64,000 bases of DNA. Origin: Cobetia sp. L2A1 (lineage in GTDB: Bacteria > Pseudomonadota > Gammaproteobacteria > Pseudomonadales > Halomonadaceae). Where the stretch lies: the NCBI RefSeq assembly GCF_009796845.1, contig NZ_CP047025.1, forward strand, positions 372,001-436,000. The letters are read 5' to 3'. Below, one piece after another: positions 7,949 through 16,317 of the stretch (position 1 is the stretch's first letter; each line of letters opens with the position of its first letter). Made by a program: the position numbers and the translations under genes. Under the pieces are notes generated by a model. It was not told the origin of the DNA and searched no databases. It was given only the letters and a program-made list of their open reading frames with translations.

Positions 7949-9151
7949 ATGTCCCGTCAGCGCTATCATTTTTTTGTTGCTGCACCTGTTTCCCGTAGCG
8001 TTGCTGCGCATGCTCGCTCTCAGCTGAGTGCGACAGCACCTTTTGCGCTAGCGGGTATTGCCTTGATACTGACGGGCTGTACCTCGTTACCTTGGAGTCA
8101 CGATACTGCAAATATCTCAGGTGACAGCACGATGCCACTTGAGGTGCCAGCACCGACGAAAGAGCCACAGCCGGTCGTCCGCAAGTCAGCTGGATCATCT
8201 GTGCCGCCGGCCCCCAGTGCCGAAGATCTCGGGCGAGCACCTGCAGTTACGTTGCCCTCAACCTTTCTGCCACCCGTAAACGCACAGGAATATCAGGTCT
8301 GGCGCTGCACTCCCGCGCAGGATCTGCTGATGGCGTTCAGTCAAGAGAAGGCTGCGCAGGAGGGGGCCAAAGTGTCCCATGACTGGTTGCGTCTGTGGTC
8401 TCGGCAGCATGCCTACACGCTGGGGCGGGTCGTCAGTGCCTCGGGTGCGCGCTATCAAGCCGGTGCTGTGGCAGGAAGCGTGGCGAAAGACAGCACTGCC
8501 AGCGTAAGTGCTGCCGCAGAGAATGCCGGGAAAGTACCAGCGGCAGCAGCAGAGCATGTAGTGGAGAGCGACGCAGGGAAGGGCGGAGAAGAGGGGCTTG
8601 AAGTCTGGTTCAAGGGTATGCAAGCCACGCTGCTTAATGCTCGCGGTAGGCTGGAGTGCATACGGGATGATCGTCGTGTGATCAGTCCGATGGCCAGTGA
8701 ACCGTTGTTGGTGACGCAGGGCAATGAGCCCGGTTGGCAGGTCAGTCTGGATGACGCGCACAATCTACTGACGTTGACGGCTTCTGCTGGTCTACTGACA
8801 TTGTCAGATGATGGCAGCTCAGTGGCTCCATCCGCAGATACCTCAGGGAAGGTTTCCGTCGTACATTCCAATGCGCTTGTGGATGACTCAGTCGCGGATG
8901 CAATCCCTGATGTCATCGCTCCGGCGGCGACAGTGGTGACGTTACCTTATCGTGTAGAAAAAGATGGCAATGGTGGGCGAGTGTTCAAGGCCGTATTGCC
9001 AAAGTCAGCAGGTAATGTGAAGCGCCTGCAGCTTTCGGTTGCACCGGGTGCTTGCTTTGATTCCATGCAGGGCGCGCCTTACCCTCTCACGGCAAGTCTG
9101 GCGCTGGATGGCCGTACACTGGATGGATGTGGCGAGGCGTTTCGTTATTGA
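7949..9151 (+). CDS. Putative outer-membrane lipoprotein with C-terminal Cys-rich YP/GC motif domain
   Basis: 400 residues from the ATG at 7949, chosen because GGGAGG lies just upstream; a longer frame runs into the metE remnant. A long signal region ends in a lipobox LTGC with Cys44. A proline-rich linker follows, then a region beginning EYQVWRCTPAQDLLMAFSQ. The C terminus (GNEPGWQVSLDD, then APGACFDSMQGAPYPLTASL and GCGEAFRY) resembles the conserved lipoprotein domain with a GNEPGW start and a C-D-M-YP-GC end found in proteobacterial envelope proteins of unknown function. An alanine-rich insertion at about 165-215 looks low in complexity. No partner is evident; it stands alone. Confidence 0.7.
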   Translation: MSRQRYHFFVAAPVSRSVAAHARSQLSATAPFALAGIALILTGCTSLPWSHDTANISGDSTMPLEVPAPTKEPQPVVRKSAGSSVPPAPSAEDLGRAPAVTLPSTFLPPVNAQEYQVWRCTPAQDLLMAFSQEKAAQEGAKVSHDWLRLWSRQHAYTLGRVVSASGARYQAGAVAGSVAKDSTASVSAAAENAGKVPAAAAEHVVESDAGKGGEEGLEVWFKGMQATLLNARGRLECIRDDRRVISPMASEPLLVTQGNEPGWQVSLDDAHNLLTLTASAGLLTLSDDGSSVAPSADTSGKVSVVHSNALVDDSVADAIPDVIAPAATVVTLPYRVEKDGNGGRVFKAVLPKSAGNVKRLQLSVAPGACFDSMQGAPYPLTASLALDGRTLDGCGEAFRY

Positions 9152-9403
9152 GTTAGTGGCCGGTTCATTCGTTTTTATCATGTTATGTACGCAATAATTT
9201 TCGCTTTTCGTACGAATTAATTCTTTTATGATGATCGCATCATTCGTGCGAGTGTTAGAAGACTCTGGTCGCTCGCATTCACTGGCGCATCATGATTTGA
9301 TCGCGTGCTACGTGCAGGCGAGACCTTTAGCTACATGCCGCAAGGGCCGGTTGGTCTGCTTCGTGGATACGCTGTAAATACTGTAATTACTCCTGAGCCA
9401 CAT

Positions 9404-9455
9404 CTGCTACACACAACAACGCCGCCCTCTGGGGCGGCGTTGTTGTGTGTAGCAG
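9404..9455. repeat. 24-bp perfect inverted repeat (long hairpin)
   Basis: Arms 9404-9427 and 9432-9455 are exact reverse complements over 24 bp around a TCTG loop; the GC-rich inner part (CGCCGCCC/GGGCGGCG) could act as a terminator for either flanking gene, but there is no T-run on either side. It lies in the 349-bp gap (9152-9500) between the convergent lipoprotein and yigZ genes; nothing else recognisable is in that gap. Confidence 0.85.
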
Positions 9456-9500
9456 CGATGTATATGGCAGGCAGGCATCGGTGTGATGGCAGGTAGGTGT

Positions 9501-10127
9501 TCACGTCGTCTCGTCGATGACCTCCAGCGCCCCCTTGAGGCGAGCACGCAATTCCTCCAGCGGTGGCGGAGTATCACTGGTAGGCCAGCCCGCCGTCAGT
9601 ATCACGCCATCGGCAACATAATCACTGCCTTCCACCGGTACCTCGTAACCAGTCAGCCAGTGACGTACGTCGGCCTCAAGAGCAAAGCCGATCTTGAGGC
9701 GGCGTGGGGTGCGTGGTGTAAAGGTAGCGGTTGGCAGTTGCTCAAGTCCCTCGAGTACCGCGCGGCTATAGGCGCGTGCCAAGCCGCCGGTGCCGAGCTT
9801 GATGCCGCCAAAGTAGCGAATTACCACACACGCCACCTGCCCAACCCCACTGCCTTCAAGCACCTGATACATCGGTCGGCCTGCCGTACCGCCAGGCTCA
9901 CCATCATCGGAAAAGCCGATCGCATTCTGTTCATTCGGTGCACCGGCAATGAAGGCAGTACAGTGATGGCGCGCATTGGGATGTACGAGACGCGCCTGTG
10001 CCAACAATCGGGCCATGCCGTCAGGAGTGGGGGCAAGCGCGAGCCAGGCGATGAAGCGGCTCTTCTCGATTTCGATGCTATGTTCGTGATGCGCCTCGGG
10101 CGCCAATGCAGGTATCAGATAGCTCAT
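9501..10127 (-). CDS. yigZ: YigZ/IMPACT family protein
   Basis: 208-residue member of the UPF0029/IMPACT family. The conserved block runs from about residue 55 to 125: HHCTAFIAG, then GFSDDGEPGGTAGRPM and VVIRYFGGIKLGTGGLARAY, the family signature. A C-terminal domain with a ferredoxin-like fold follows. The biochemical role in bacteria is not settled; eukaryotic IMPACT proteins act in translation control. It is cytoplasmic (no signal peptide or membrane segment). It ends 40 bp from the long inverted repeat and is followed by no co-directional gene, so it is likely monocistronic or the distal gene after the S24 peptidase gene 85 bp upstream. Confidence 0.92.
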   Translation of the reverse strand: MSYLIPALAPEAHHEHSIEIEKSRFIAWLALAPTPDGMARLLAQARLVHPNARHHCTAFIAGAPNEQNAIGFSDDGEPGGTAGRPMYQVLEGSGVGQVACVVIRYFGGIKLGTGGLARAYSRAVLEGLEQLPTATFTPRTPRRLKIGFALEADVRHWLTGYEVPVEGSDYVADGVILTAGWPTSDTPPPLEELRARLKGALEVIDETT

Positions 10128-10212
10128 CGCGCCATCTTACCTCAGCCAGCCGTGGGCTGGGCGGCGTTCGCTGTCCGAGCGGCACTTGTGGCTGCGCTCT
10201 TGATGCATGACA

Positions 10213-10692
10213 TCAATGGGTGACGGCAGCATTGCCGCGCACGACGCCCATCACCATGCCGAGCACTTCAATATCCGCATTCTTGAGATAGATGGGGGCC
10301 ATGCTGTCGTTGGCCGGTTGCAGGCGGACACCGGTTTTCTCGATATACAGCTTTTTCAGCGTAACTTCCTGCTGGTTGATCATGACCACGGCCGTTTCGC
10401 CATTCTCGGCACTTTCACTGCGCTCGATGATGATGATGTCGCCATCATGGATGTTGCAATTGATCATCGAATGACCACGCACGCGCAGGGCGTAGGTGTT
10501 ACGGCGCACCATGCGTGATGGTACGGAAACAGTGCCACAATCGGCGATAGCTTCAATGGGTACACCGGCAGTGATGTTGCCCAGTAGCGGAATCTCCATC
10601 AGCTGGCAGGCGTCGATTTCTTCCCAGGCTGCATCATTGAGCGGCAGATTATGAAGACGCTGAAGGTAGTGCGGAGCATGAAGTGGTGACAT
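10213..10692 (-). CDS. LexA/UmuD-like S24 self-cleaving protein without a DNA-binding domain
   Basis: 159 residues almost entirely made of the LexA/UmuD C-terminal peptidase domain: predicted self-cleavage site Ala42-Gly43 (GNITAGVP), catalytic Ser75 (VRGHSMIN) and Lys113 (VTLKKLY). The roughly 30 residues before the cleavage site are too short for LexA's helix-turn-helix, and a stop codon lies two codons before the ATG, so the domain is not merely missed. The catalytic part resembles LexA more than UmuD, and no umuC is adjacent. A ribosome binding site (AGGGGA) precedes the ATG, and a full LexA box lies about 190 bp upstream, so it is probably SOS-induced. A role as a UmuD-like accessory or a LexA modulator is inference. 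Confidence 0.82.
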   Translation of the reverse strand: MSPLHAPHYLQRLHNLPLNDAAWEEIDACQLMEIPLLGNITAGVPIEAIADCGTVSVPSRMVRRNTYALRVRGHSMINCNIHDGDIIIIERSESAENGETAVVMINQQEVTLKKLYIEKTGVRLQPANDSMAPIYLKNADIEVLGMVMGVVRGNAAVTH

Positions 10693-11228
10693 GAGCTATC
10701 CCCTGGTGCCATGCGGTCGGTGCGGTATGCGCGTCGACCTGAGGTGCAGCGTGGAGGGTCGTCAGGCTAAGTTCATCTGTGGCCTGCTAGGCTCTGCGAG
10801 CATGATGACAGCGCGATGGAGCCGACCCGATCAGTCTGCTGCCTGCGACCTGGCAGGCATGCGATGCAAACACTGTATGGATACTGTTTTTGTATACAGT
10901 GATTGCATCATAGCAAGCTCTCGCGGTGAGGCAATAGGGAAGAATGTCGGGGGTGATATTTAGCCAAGGGTGTGTCGTGTGAACTTTCATCAGTTTTAAC
11001 TAATGTTTTAGGCAGATCATTGACGCCATCCTGAGCGAGCACTGCTGTCAACTCTTGCGGTACGTGGTGAGAAAAAGTGTAGTGTGCTCATGCTGAAGAA
11101 GCACATCGGTGGTCAGCACTGATCTCAGCTCGTAGAATGGCGGCCGGTGATCGACATGCGTTCATCACCTTCGCTGTACTCCGTCACTGTCGTCGTGCTC
11201 CGCGACTGGCCAGCATCGGGATTCCGAG
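10693..11228. other. Intergenic region between S24 gene and ccmA
   Basis: 536 bp. It contains the LexA box. A small minus-strand open frame (10787-10990) has no recognisable features and no clear ribosome binding site, so I do not call it. The promoter of the ccm operon should be in the right half, but no specific motif was recognised. Confidence 0.55.
10884..10899. promoter_or_regulatory. LexA (SOS) box
   Basis: CTGTTTTTGTATACAG fits the gammaproteobacterial LexA consensus CTGT-N8-ACAG exactly, with the usual flanking TA on the left. The nearest gene reading away from it is the S24 peptidase gene on the minus strand. Confidence 0.75.
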
Positions 11229-11936
11229 ATGTCCGTTCAGCCTGCTACTGATGCAATGCCTGTTACGCCGCCCCTGTTGGCGGTGGAGGCGTTGAGCTGT
11301 GAGCGTGATGAGCGCTGGTTGTTTCGGGAACTTGATTTCATGCTGGCCAGCGGGGATATCCTGCAGATCGAGGGGCCTAACGGCAGTGGCAAGACCACGT
11401 TGCTCAAGATTCTGTCGGGTCAGTTCAGCGACCATGAGGGCGAGGTGTACTGGCGAGGGCAGCGTCTGTCTCGCGTACGTAGCGATTTTTTGGGTTCACT
11501 GCTTTATCTGGGCCATCAGCCCGGCATCAAAGGGGCGCTGACGGCACTTGAGAACCTGGCCTGGTATCAGGCGTTAGGGGGAGTCGTCAGCGGTGACCCG
11601 CAGGAGGATTCGTGGTCAGCACTGGCGGCAGTCGGTCTTGAAGGCTTTGAGGATGTACCGGCCCAGCAGCTTTCCGCTGGTCAGCAGCGGCGCATCGCGC
11701 TCGCGCGCTTACACCTCACGCCACGGCGCTTGTGGGTGCTCGATGAACCCTTTACGGCGATAGATACGCAAGGCGTCGAAGCATTGGAGCAGTTACTGCT
11801 GGCGCATGCTGAACGTGGCGGCAGCGTGGTGATGACTACCCACCACCGCTTCTCGGATCCGTCGCGATTGCGGCGGGTACAGCTCGGTACCCAAGGCGAT
11901 GGCAACGGGCAAGCGCTTGATGAGGGGGCTGCATGA
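11229..11936 (+). CDS. ccmA: Heme exporter ATP-binding protein CcmA
   Basis: ABC-type ATPase of 235 residues, part of the CcmABCDE complex that releases holo-CcmE during cytochrome c maturation; it acts on the cytoplasmic face of the inner membrane. Walker A GPNGSGKTT at residues 49-57, signature LSAGQQRR and Walker B LWVLDEPF are intact. It is the first gene of a nine-gene ccm operon and overlaps ccmB by 4 bp (ATGA). No strong ribosome binding site is seen at the ATG at 11229; an in-frame ATG ten codons later (MPVTPPLL) is an alternative start. Confidence 0.95.
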   Translation: MSVQPATDAMPVTPPLLAVEALSCERDERWLFRELDFMLASGDILQIEGPNGSGKTTLLKILSGQFSDHEGEVYWRGQRLSRVRSDFLGSLLYLGHQPGIKGALTALENLAWYQALGGVVSGDPQEDSWSALAAVGLEGFEDVPAQQLSAGQQRRIALARLHLTPRRLWVLDEPFTAIDTQGVEALEQLLLAHAERGGSVVMTTHHRFSDPSRLRRVQLGTQGDGNGQALDEGAA

Positions 11937-12658
11937 AGCGCGAGCTACTGACACCGCTGACGGACAGTGCGCCTGTCTCAGCCTCATTGGGTGCGGCATT
12001 GGCGGCGACGCTCAAGCGCGACCTCCGCCAGGCATTACGCCGGCGCAGTGAACTGATCAACCCGCTGGCTTTCTTTGCGTTGGTCATCACGCTGTTTCCG
12101 CTGGGTATTTCGCCGGACAAGGCATTGCTGGCGACGTTGGCGCCGGGATTGGTATGGGTGGCGGCGTTGTTGGCCACCTTGCTGTCTCTCGACGGGATGT
12201 TCCGGCAGGACCTCGATGACGGCAGTCTTGAGCAGTTATTGTTGACGCCACAGCCGCTGGCGCTGCTGGTGCTGGCCAAGGTGGCTGGACACTGGTTGCT
12301 GACCGGGCTGCCGTTGGCCCTGATGGCGCCGTTGCTAGGTGTGATGCTGGGGCTGCCGAGTGCCGCTTTCGGCGTGCTGATGGCGTCACTGGCGCTGGGG
12401 AGCCTGAGCCTGTCGTTGATCGGTGCGATCGGTGCAGCGTTGACGGTGGGATTGCGTCGCGGAGGTGTGTTGCTGTCACTAATCATCCTGCCGCTGTATA
12501 TCCCGGTACTGATCTTTGGTGCGGGGGCGGTACAAAGCGCCGCCGCAGGTATGCCCAGTCTTCCACATCTGGCCATTCTGGGCGCCATGTTGGCATTAGC
12601 TCTAACACTTGCGCCGCTGGCGATTGCTGCTGGTCTGCGCTTGAGCATCAATGGGTGA
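11933..12658 (+). CDS. ccmB: Heme exporter membrane protein CcmB
   Basis: 241-residue inner-membrane protein with about six hydrophobic segments; the membrane partner of CcmA in the ATP-driven step that frees heme-loaded CcmE. The conserved cytoplasmic stretch RDLRQALRRRSELINPLAFF near residues 25-45 and GMFRQDLDDGSLEQLLLTP are typical of CcmB. It starts inside the ccmA stop codon. An unusual 78-bp interval separates it from ccmC (see the mini-ORF). Confidence 0.95.
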   Translation: MKRELLTPLTDSAPVSASLGAALAATLKRDLRQALRRRSELINPLAFFALVITLFPLGISPDKALLATLAPGLVWVAALLATLLSLDGMFRQDLDDGSLEQLLLTPQPLALLVLAKVAGHWLLTGLPLALMAPLLGVMLGLPSAAFGVLMASLALGSLSLSLIGAIGAALTVGLRRGGVLLSLIILPLYIPVLIFGAGAVQSAAAGMPSLPHLAILGAMLALALTLAPLAIAAGLRLSING

Positions 12659-12662
12659 ACTG

Positions 12663-12740
12663 ATGCGATCACTCGATTTCAATGCGACACGTGACCTTGC
12701 GTCACGTATCGGCAAGAACCCTGACATGAGGTCCGCGTGA
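12663..12740 (+). CDS. Possible 25-residue mini-ORF between ccmB and ccmC
   Basis: Reads MRSLDFNATRDLASRIGKNP and ends MRSA. It begins 4 bp after the ccmB stop and its TGA overlaps the GTG start of ccmC, so it would be translationally coupled at both ends. No ribosome binding site of its own is visible and no family is recognised. It may be a leader that carries ribosomes into ccmC, or chance. Confidence 0.25.
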   Translation: MRSLDFNATRDLASRIGKNPDMRSA

Positions 12741-13576
12741 ACGTCGAATCCGACTCTCATCAATCCCCGCGCGCTGCGCCTTCGCGCCCAGTGCGCCCCC
12801 GCAAGGGCGGCTTGTGGCCGTGGCTGCACCGCATGAGCACGCCCGCGATCTTCTACACGATGAGTGCACGGTGGTTGCCGTGGCTGTGGGCGCTGGCGAT
12901 CATCCTGCTGTTCATCGGCAGTGTCTGGGGGCTGGCCTTCGCTCCCGCGGACTACCAGCAGGGCAACAGCTTCCGCATCATCTATGTGCATGTGCCGGCG
13001 GCCATTCTCGCCCAGTCGTGCTTCATGTTGCTGGCGGCCTGCGCGGTGATCTTTCTGGTCTGGAAGATCAAGCTGGCGGATATGGTCGCCACTGCCGCCG
13101 CGCCTATCGGTGCGTTGATGACCGCGTTGGCGTTGTTCTCCGGCTCAGTGTGGGGGATTCCTACCTGGGGTACCTGGTGGATCTGGGATGCCCGTCTGAC
13201 CTCGATGCTGATCCAGCTCTTTCTCTATCTGGGCGTGATCGTATTGCGCGGTGCCTTCGCCAGTCGTGACAGCGGCTCACGCGCCGCTTCGATTCTGGCG
13301 CTGGTGGGCATGGTCAATATTCCCATCATCAAGTATTCGGTGGACTGGTGGAGCACACTGCATCAGCCTGCCACCTTCTCGTTGAGCGAAGCGCCGCCGA
13401 TGCCAGCCAGCATGTGGATCCCCTTGTTGATGATGGTCATCGGCTTCTATGTCTGCTTTACGGCACTGGTAGTGATGCGCGCGCGGGTCGAGATCCTGAG
13501 GCGTGAAAACGGCAAGCAATGGGTGCGTACACTGTTGGGTGTCGTGACGACACCAGCCAATGACGGGAGACGTTGA
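12737..13576 (+). CDS. ccmC: Heme transporter protein CcmC
   Basis: 279-residue inner-membrane protein of the heme-handling family that loads heme onto CcmE at the periplasmic face. The tryptophan-rich signature WGTWWIWDARLTS, the FAPADYQQG and IIYVHVPAAI motifs (one heme-ligand histidine) and HYS/WW-type histidine loop KYSVDWWSTLHQ are all present; note Lys where many family members have His in the HYSVEWW motif, while the His of TLHQ is kept. The N terminus is about 30 residues longer than in E. coli and is basic. GTG at 12737 is the likely start; a later ATG (MSTPAIFY, residue 33) is the alternative and corresponds to the E. coli start. Confidence 0.95.
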   Translation: MNVESDSHQSPRAAPSRPVRPRKGGLWPWLHRMSTPAIFYTMSARWLPWLWALAIILLFIGSVWGLAFAPADYQQGNSFRIIYVHVPAAILAQSCFMLLAACAVIFLVWKIKLADMVATAAAPIGALMTALALFSGSVWGIPTWGTWWIWDARLTSMLIQLFLYLGVIVLRGAFASRDSGSRAASILALVGMVNIPIIKYSVDWWSTLHQPATFSLSEAPPMPASMWIPLLMMVIGFYVCFTALVVMRARVEILRRENGKQWVRTLLGVVTTPANDGRR

Positions 13577-13579
13577 ACG

Positions 13580-13759
13580 ATGGCCTTTGCGAGTGTTGCC
13601 GATTTCTTCGCCATGGGTGGTCATGCGGTGTATGTGTGGTCGGCCTGGGGGATGACTGCCGCAGGTCTGATCGGTCTGGTGATCTCCACACGACTGTCCC
13701 GTCGTGGTGTAGAAGCTGATATTCGTCGTCGCATGCGTCGTGAGACTGCCCACCGCTGA
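13580..13759 (+). CDS. ccmD: Heme exporter protein CcmD
   Basis: 59-residue small membrane protein starting MAFASVADFFAMGGHAVYVW with one membrane segment (about 18-40) and a basic tail (RRRMRRETAHR), the usual CcmD layout. It sits 3 bp after the ccmC stop and before ccmE, where ccmD is expected. CcmD helps release holo-CcmE from CcmC. It is short and easily missed by gene callers. Confidence 0.93.
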   Translation: MAFASVADFFAMGGHAVYVWSAWGMTAAGLIGLVISTRLSRRGVEADIRRRMRRETAHR

Positions 13760-13852
13760 TGCCTTTTCGCCCTCCCGCTGACGGTCAGTTGGCGGGAGGT
13801 GTCTACCTCCTGTTTTCCTTGCCTGTCCCTTGCCCTGATTGAGCCCTGACCC

Positions 13853-14326
13853 ATGAATCCCAAACGCAAGCAGCGCCTGTATATCGTGACTGCCGTCGTG
13901 CTGCTAGCCGCTCTCGCGGTGGGCCTGACGCTTTATGCCCTGCGCGCCAATATCAATGCGTTCTACACGCCAACCCAGATTGCGAGTGGCGAAGCGCCCG
14001 AGGGGCGCCAGATTCGTGCCGGCGGTATGGTGCGCGAAGGTAGCGTGAGCCGCGACAACGAGACGCTGGATGTCATCTTTACCGTCACCGATTTCCATCG
14101 TGATGTGACGGTGCACTATCAAGGCATTCTGCCGGACCTGTTCCGTGAAGGGCAGGGCGTGGTGGTGATGGGCACCTTCGATGGTGAGCATCTCGAGGCC
14201 AGCGAAGTGTTGGCCAAGCATGATGAGAAGTACATGCCCCCCGAGGTCTCGGATGCCCTCAAGGCCTCTGGGCGTAACATGCTTGGCGAGAAGGCCGAGG
14301 AAAAGACACTGCAGGAGACGCCGTGA
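13853..14326 (+). CDS. ccmE: Periplasmic heme chaperone CcmE
   Basis: 157-residue heme chaperone anchored by one N-terminal membrane segment (about residues 9-30) with a periplasmic beta-barrel domain. The covalent heme-binding His123 and the axial Tyr127 lie in [13 protein letters not shown]. It receives heme from CcmC and passes it to CcmF/H for attachment to apocytochromes. The C-terminal extension after the heme site is charged. Its stop overlaps the ccmF start (TGATG). Confidence 0.97.
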   Translation: MNPKRKQRLYIVTAVVLLAALAVGLTLYALRANINAFYTPTQIASGEAPEGRQIRAGGMVREGSVSRDNETLDVIFTVTDFHRDVTVHYQGILPDLFREGQGVVVMGTFDGEHLEASEVLAKHDEKYMPPEVSDALKASGRNMLGEKAEEKTLQETP

Positions 14327-16317
14327 TGCTGACGAAGCTATTGCCGGAAATCGGGCACTTCGCGCTGATTCTGGCGGCCTGCCTGTCCTGTGTGCAGGCG
14401 GTAGTACCACTGGCCGGCGCTGCCACACGACGCCCGCTATGGATGAGCTACGCCCAGCCGATGGCGTGGGGGCAGTTCCTGTTCGTGATGATTGCGTACG
14501 CCTGCCTGACCGCGGGGTTCATGCTCGATGATTTCAGCGTCGCCTACATTGCCAATAACTCGAACAGTCAGCTGCCGTGGTACTTCAAGTTCAGTGCGGT
14601 GTGGGGCAGTCATGAGGGGTCGGTGCTGCTATGGAGCCTGATTCTGGCTGGCTGGGGCTTCGCCGTCTCATTGGGGGCGCGCCACCTACCGCGTGACATG
14701 CTGGCCCGCGTGCTGGGCATCATGGGGCTGATCTCGACAGGTTTCCTGGCGTTCATTCTGCTGACCTCCAATCCTTTTGCGCGCCTGCTGCCGGACATGC
14801 CCACCGATGGCGCGGATTTGAATCCGCTGTTGCAGGACATCGGACTGATCATCCATCCGCCGATGCTCTACATGGGTTATGTCGGTTTCTCTGTCGCATT
14901 CTCCTTCGCGATGGCGGCCTTGCTGGGTGGGCGCCTTGATGCCGCCTGGGCGCGCTGGGCGCGGCCCTGGACCAACATCGCCTGGGCGTTCCTGACAGTC
15001 GGGATCGCACTGGGTAGCTGGTGGGCCTATTACGAGCTTGGCTGGGGCGGTTGGTGGTTCTGGGACCCGGTCGAGAATGCCTCCTTGATGCCGTGGTTGG
15101 CCGGTACTGCACTGATTCACTCGTTGGCGGTCACCGAGAAGCGTGGCGCGTTCAAGAGCTGGACGGTGCTGCTGTCGATCTTCGCTTTCTCACTGTCACT
15201 GCTGGGCACCTTCCTGGTGCGTTCCGGCGTGTTGACCTCGGTGCATGCCTTTGCCAGTGATCCGGATCGCGGGCTGTTCATCCTCGTGCTGCTTGGCATC
15301 ACCGTCGGTGGTTCGTTGCTGCTGTTTGCGCTACGTGCGCCACGCGTGCGCTCGACGCTAGGGTTCCATTGGCTGTCGCGGGATGCCTTCTTGCTGGTCA
15401 ACAACCTGATCCTGTTGGTGATGATGGTGACCGTACTGCTCGGCACTCTCTATCCGCTGGTATTGGACTCGATGAATCTGGGCAAGATCTCGGTGGGCCC
15501 GCCGTACTTCAATGCGCTGTTCGTCCCGCTGACCACGCTATTGTGTGCCTTCATGGGCCTTGGACCTTCTTCGCGCTGGAAGCAGATGCAGGGCCGCGAG
15601 ATCTTCCGTCGCCTGGCACTGTCAGGGGTTGCCGCGCTGTTGATTGGCGGTTTGCTGCCGCTCACGCTGGATATCGCATGGAGTGCCTCGGTCGCGCTGG
15701 GCCTGGTGATCGCGCTGTGGGTCGTGCTGCCACTGCTGCGTGATCTGTGGGACAAGAGTGACTCGAAGGCCGGTCGTCTGGCAGGCCTCAAACGGCTCAC
15801 ACCCAGCTATTGGGGGATGCAGCTGGCGCACCTGGGGATAGCGGTGACTATCGTCGGCGTGACGCTGGTCTCCAATACCGAGGTCGCTGAAAACGTTCGC
15901 ATGACGCAGGGCAAGGTGGTCACGGTGGGCGGCTATGAGTTCAACATGACGGCGCTGGGGGAATATCGTGGCCCCAATTACCTGGCCAATCGTGCCACGG
16001 TAGAGGTAAGTCGTGAGGGCGAACTTGTCACTGTGTTGCACCCCGAGAAGCGTCTGTTTCTGGCGAGTGGCATGCCGATGACCGAAACCGCGTTGGATGC
16101 CGGCTTCACGCGTGACCTTTACGTCGCCATGGGCGAGAAGCTTGACGATGGCAGTTGGGCGGTGCGGATTCAGGTCAAGCCTTTCGTGCGCTGGCTGTGG
16201 CTGGGGGCGTTGCTGATGGGCGCGGGTGGTGTGATTGCGGTGCTGGATCGCCGCTACCGCCGTCGAGTTGATCCGCGGCCGACATCGCTCACGATCGATC
16301 GGGAGGTGTCCGCATGA
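14326..16317 (+). CDS. ccmF: Heme lyase CcmF
   Basis: 663-residue polytopic inner-membrane protein that attaches heme to apocytochrome c with CcmH. The WWD signature WGGWWFWDPVENASLMPWL and histidine-bearing periplasmic loops (for example IIHPPMLYMGYVG) are present, and the large C-terminal periplasmic domain with a last membrane helix (residues about 620-640) is complete. Start taken at the ATG at 14326, eight bases after AGGAG; a GTG three bases earlier is also possible. It overlaps ccmE at TGATG and ccmG at its 3' end by 4 bp. Confidence 0.97.
   Translation: MLTKLLPEIGHFALILAACLSCVQAVVPLAGAATRRPLWMSYAQPMAWGQFLFVMIAYACLTAGFMLDDFSVAYIANNSNSQLPWYFKFSAVWGSHEGSVLLWSLILAGWGFAVSLGARHLPRDMLARVLGIMGLISTGFLAFILLTSNPFARLLPDMPTDGADLNPLLQDIGLIIHPPMLYMGYVGFSVAFSFAMAALLGGRLDAAWARWARPWTNIAWAFLTVGIALGSWWAYYELGWGGWWFWDPVENASLMPWLAGTALIHSLAVTEKRGAFKSWTVLLSIFAFSLSLLGTFLVRSGVLTSVHAFASDPDRGLFILVLLGITVGGSLLLFALRAPRVRSTLGFHWLSRDAFLLVNNLILLVMMVTVLLGTLYPLVLDSMNLGKISVGPPYFNALFVPLTTLLCAFMGLGPSSRWKQMQGREIFRRLALSGVAALLIGGLLPLTLDIAWSASVALGLVIALWVVLPLLRDLWDKSDSKAGRLAGLKRLTPSYWGMQLAHLGIAVTIVGVTLVSNTEVAENVRMTQGKVVTVGGYEFNMTALGEYRGPNYLANRATVEVSREGELVTVLHPEKRLFLASGMPMTETALDAGFTRDLYVAMGEKLDDGSWAVRIQVKPFVRWLWLGALLMGAGGVIAVLDRRYRRRVDPRPTSLTIDREVSA

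Noticed and set aside
10787..10990. 67-codon minus-strand frame over the LexA box
   Set aside because: No family, no ribosome binding site; the LexA box would lie inside it.
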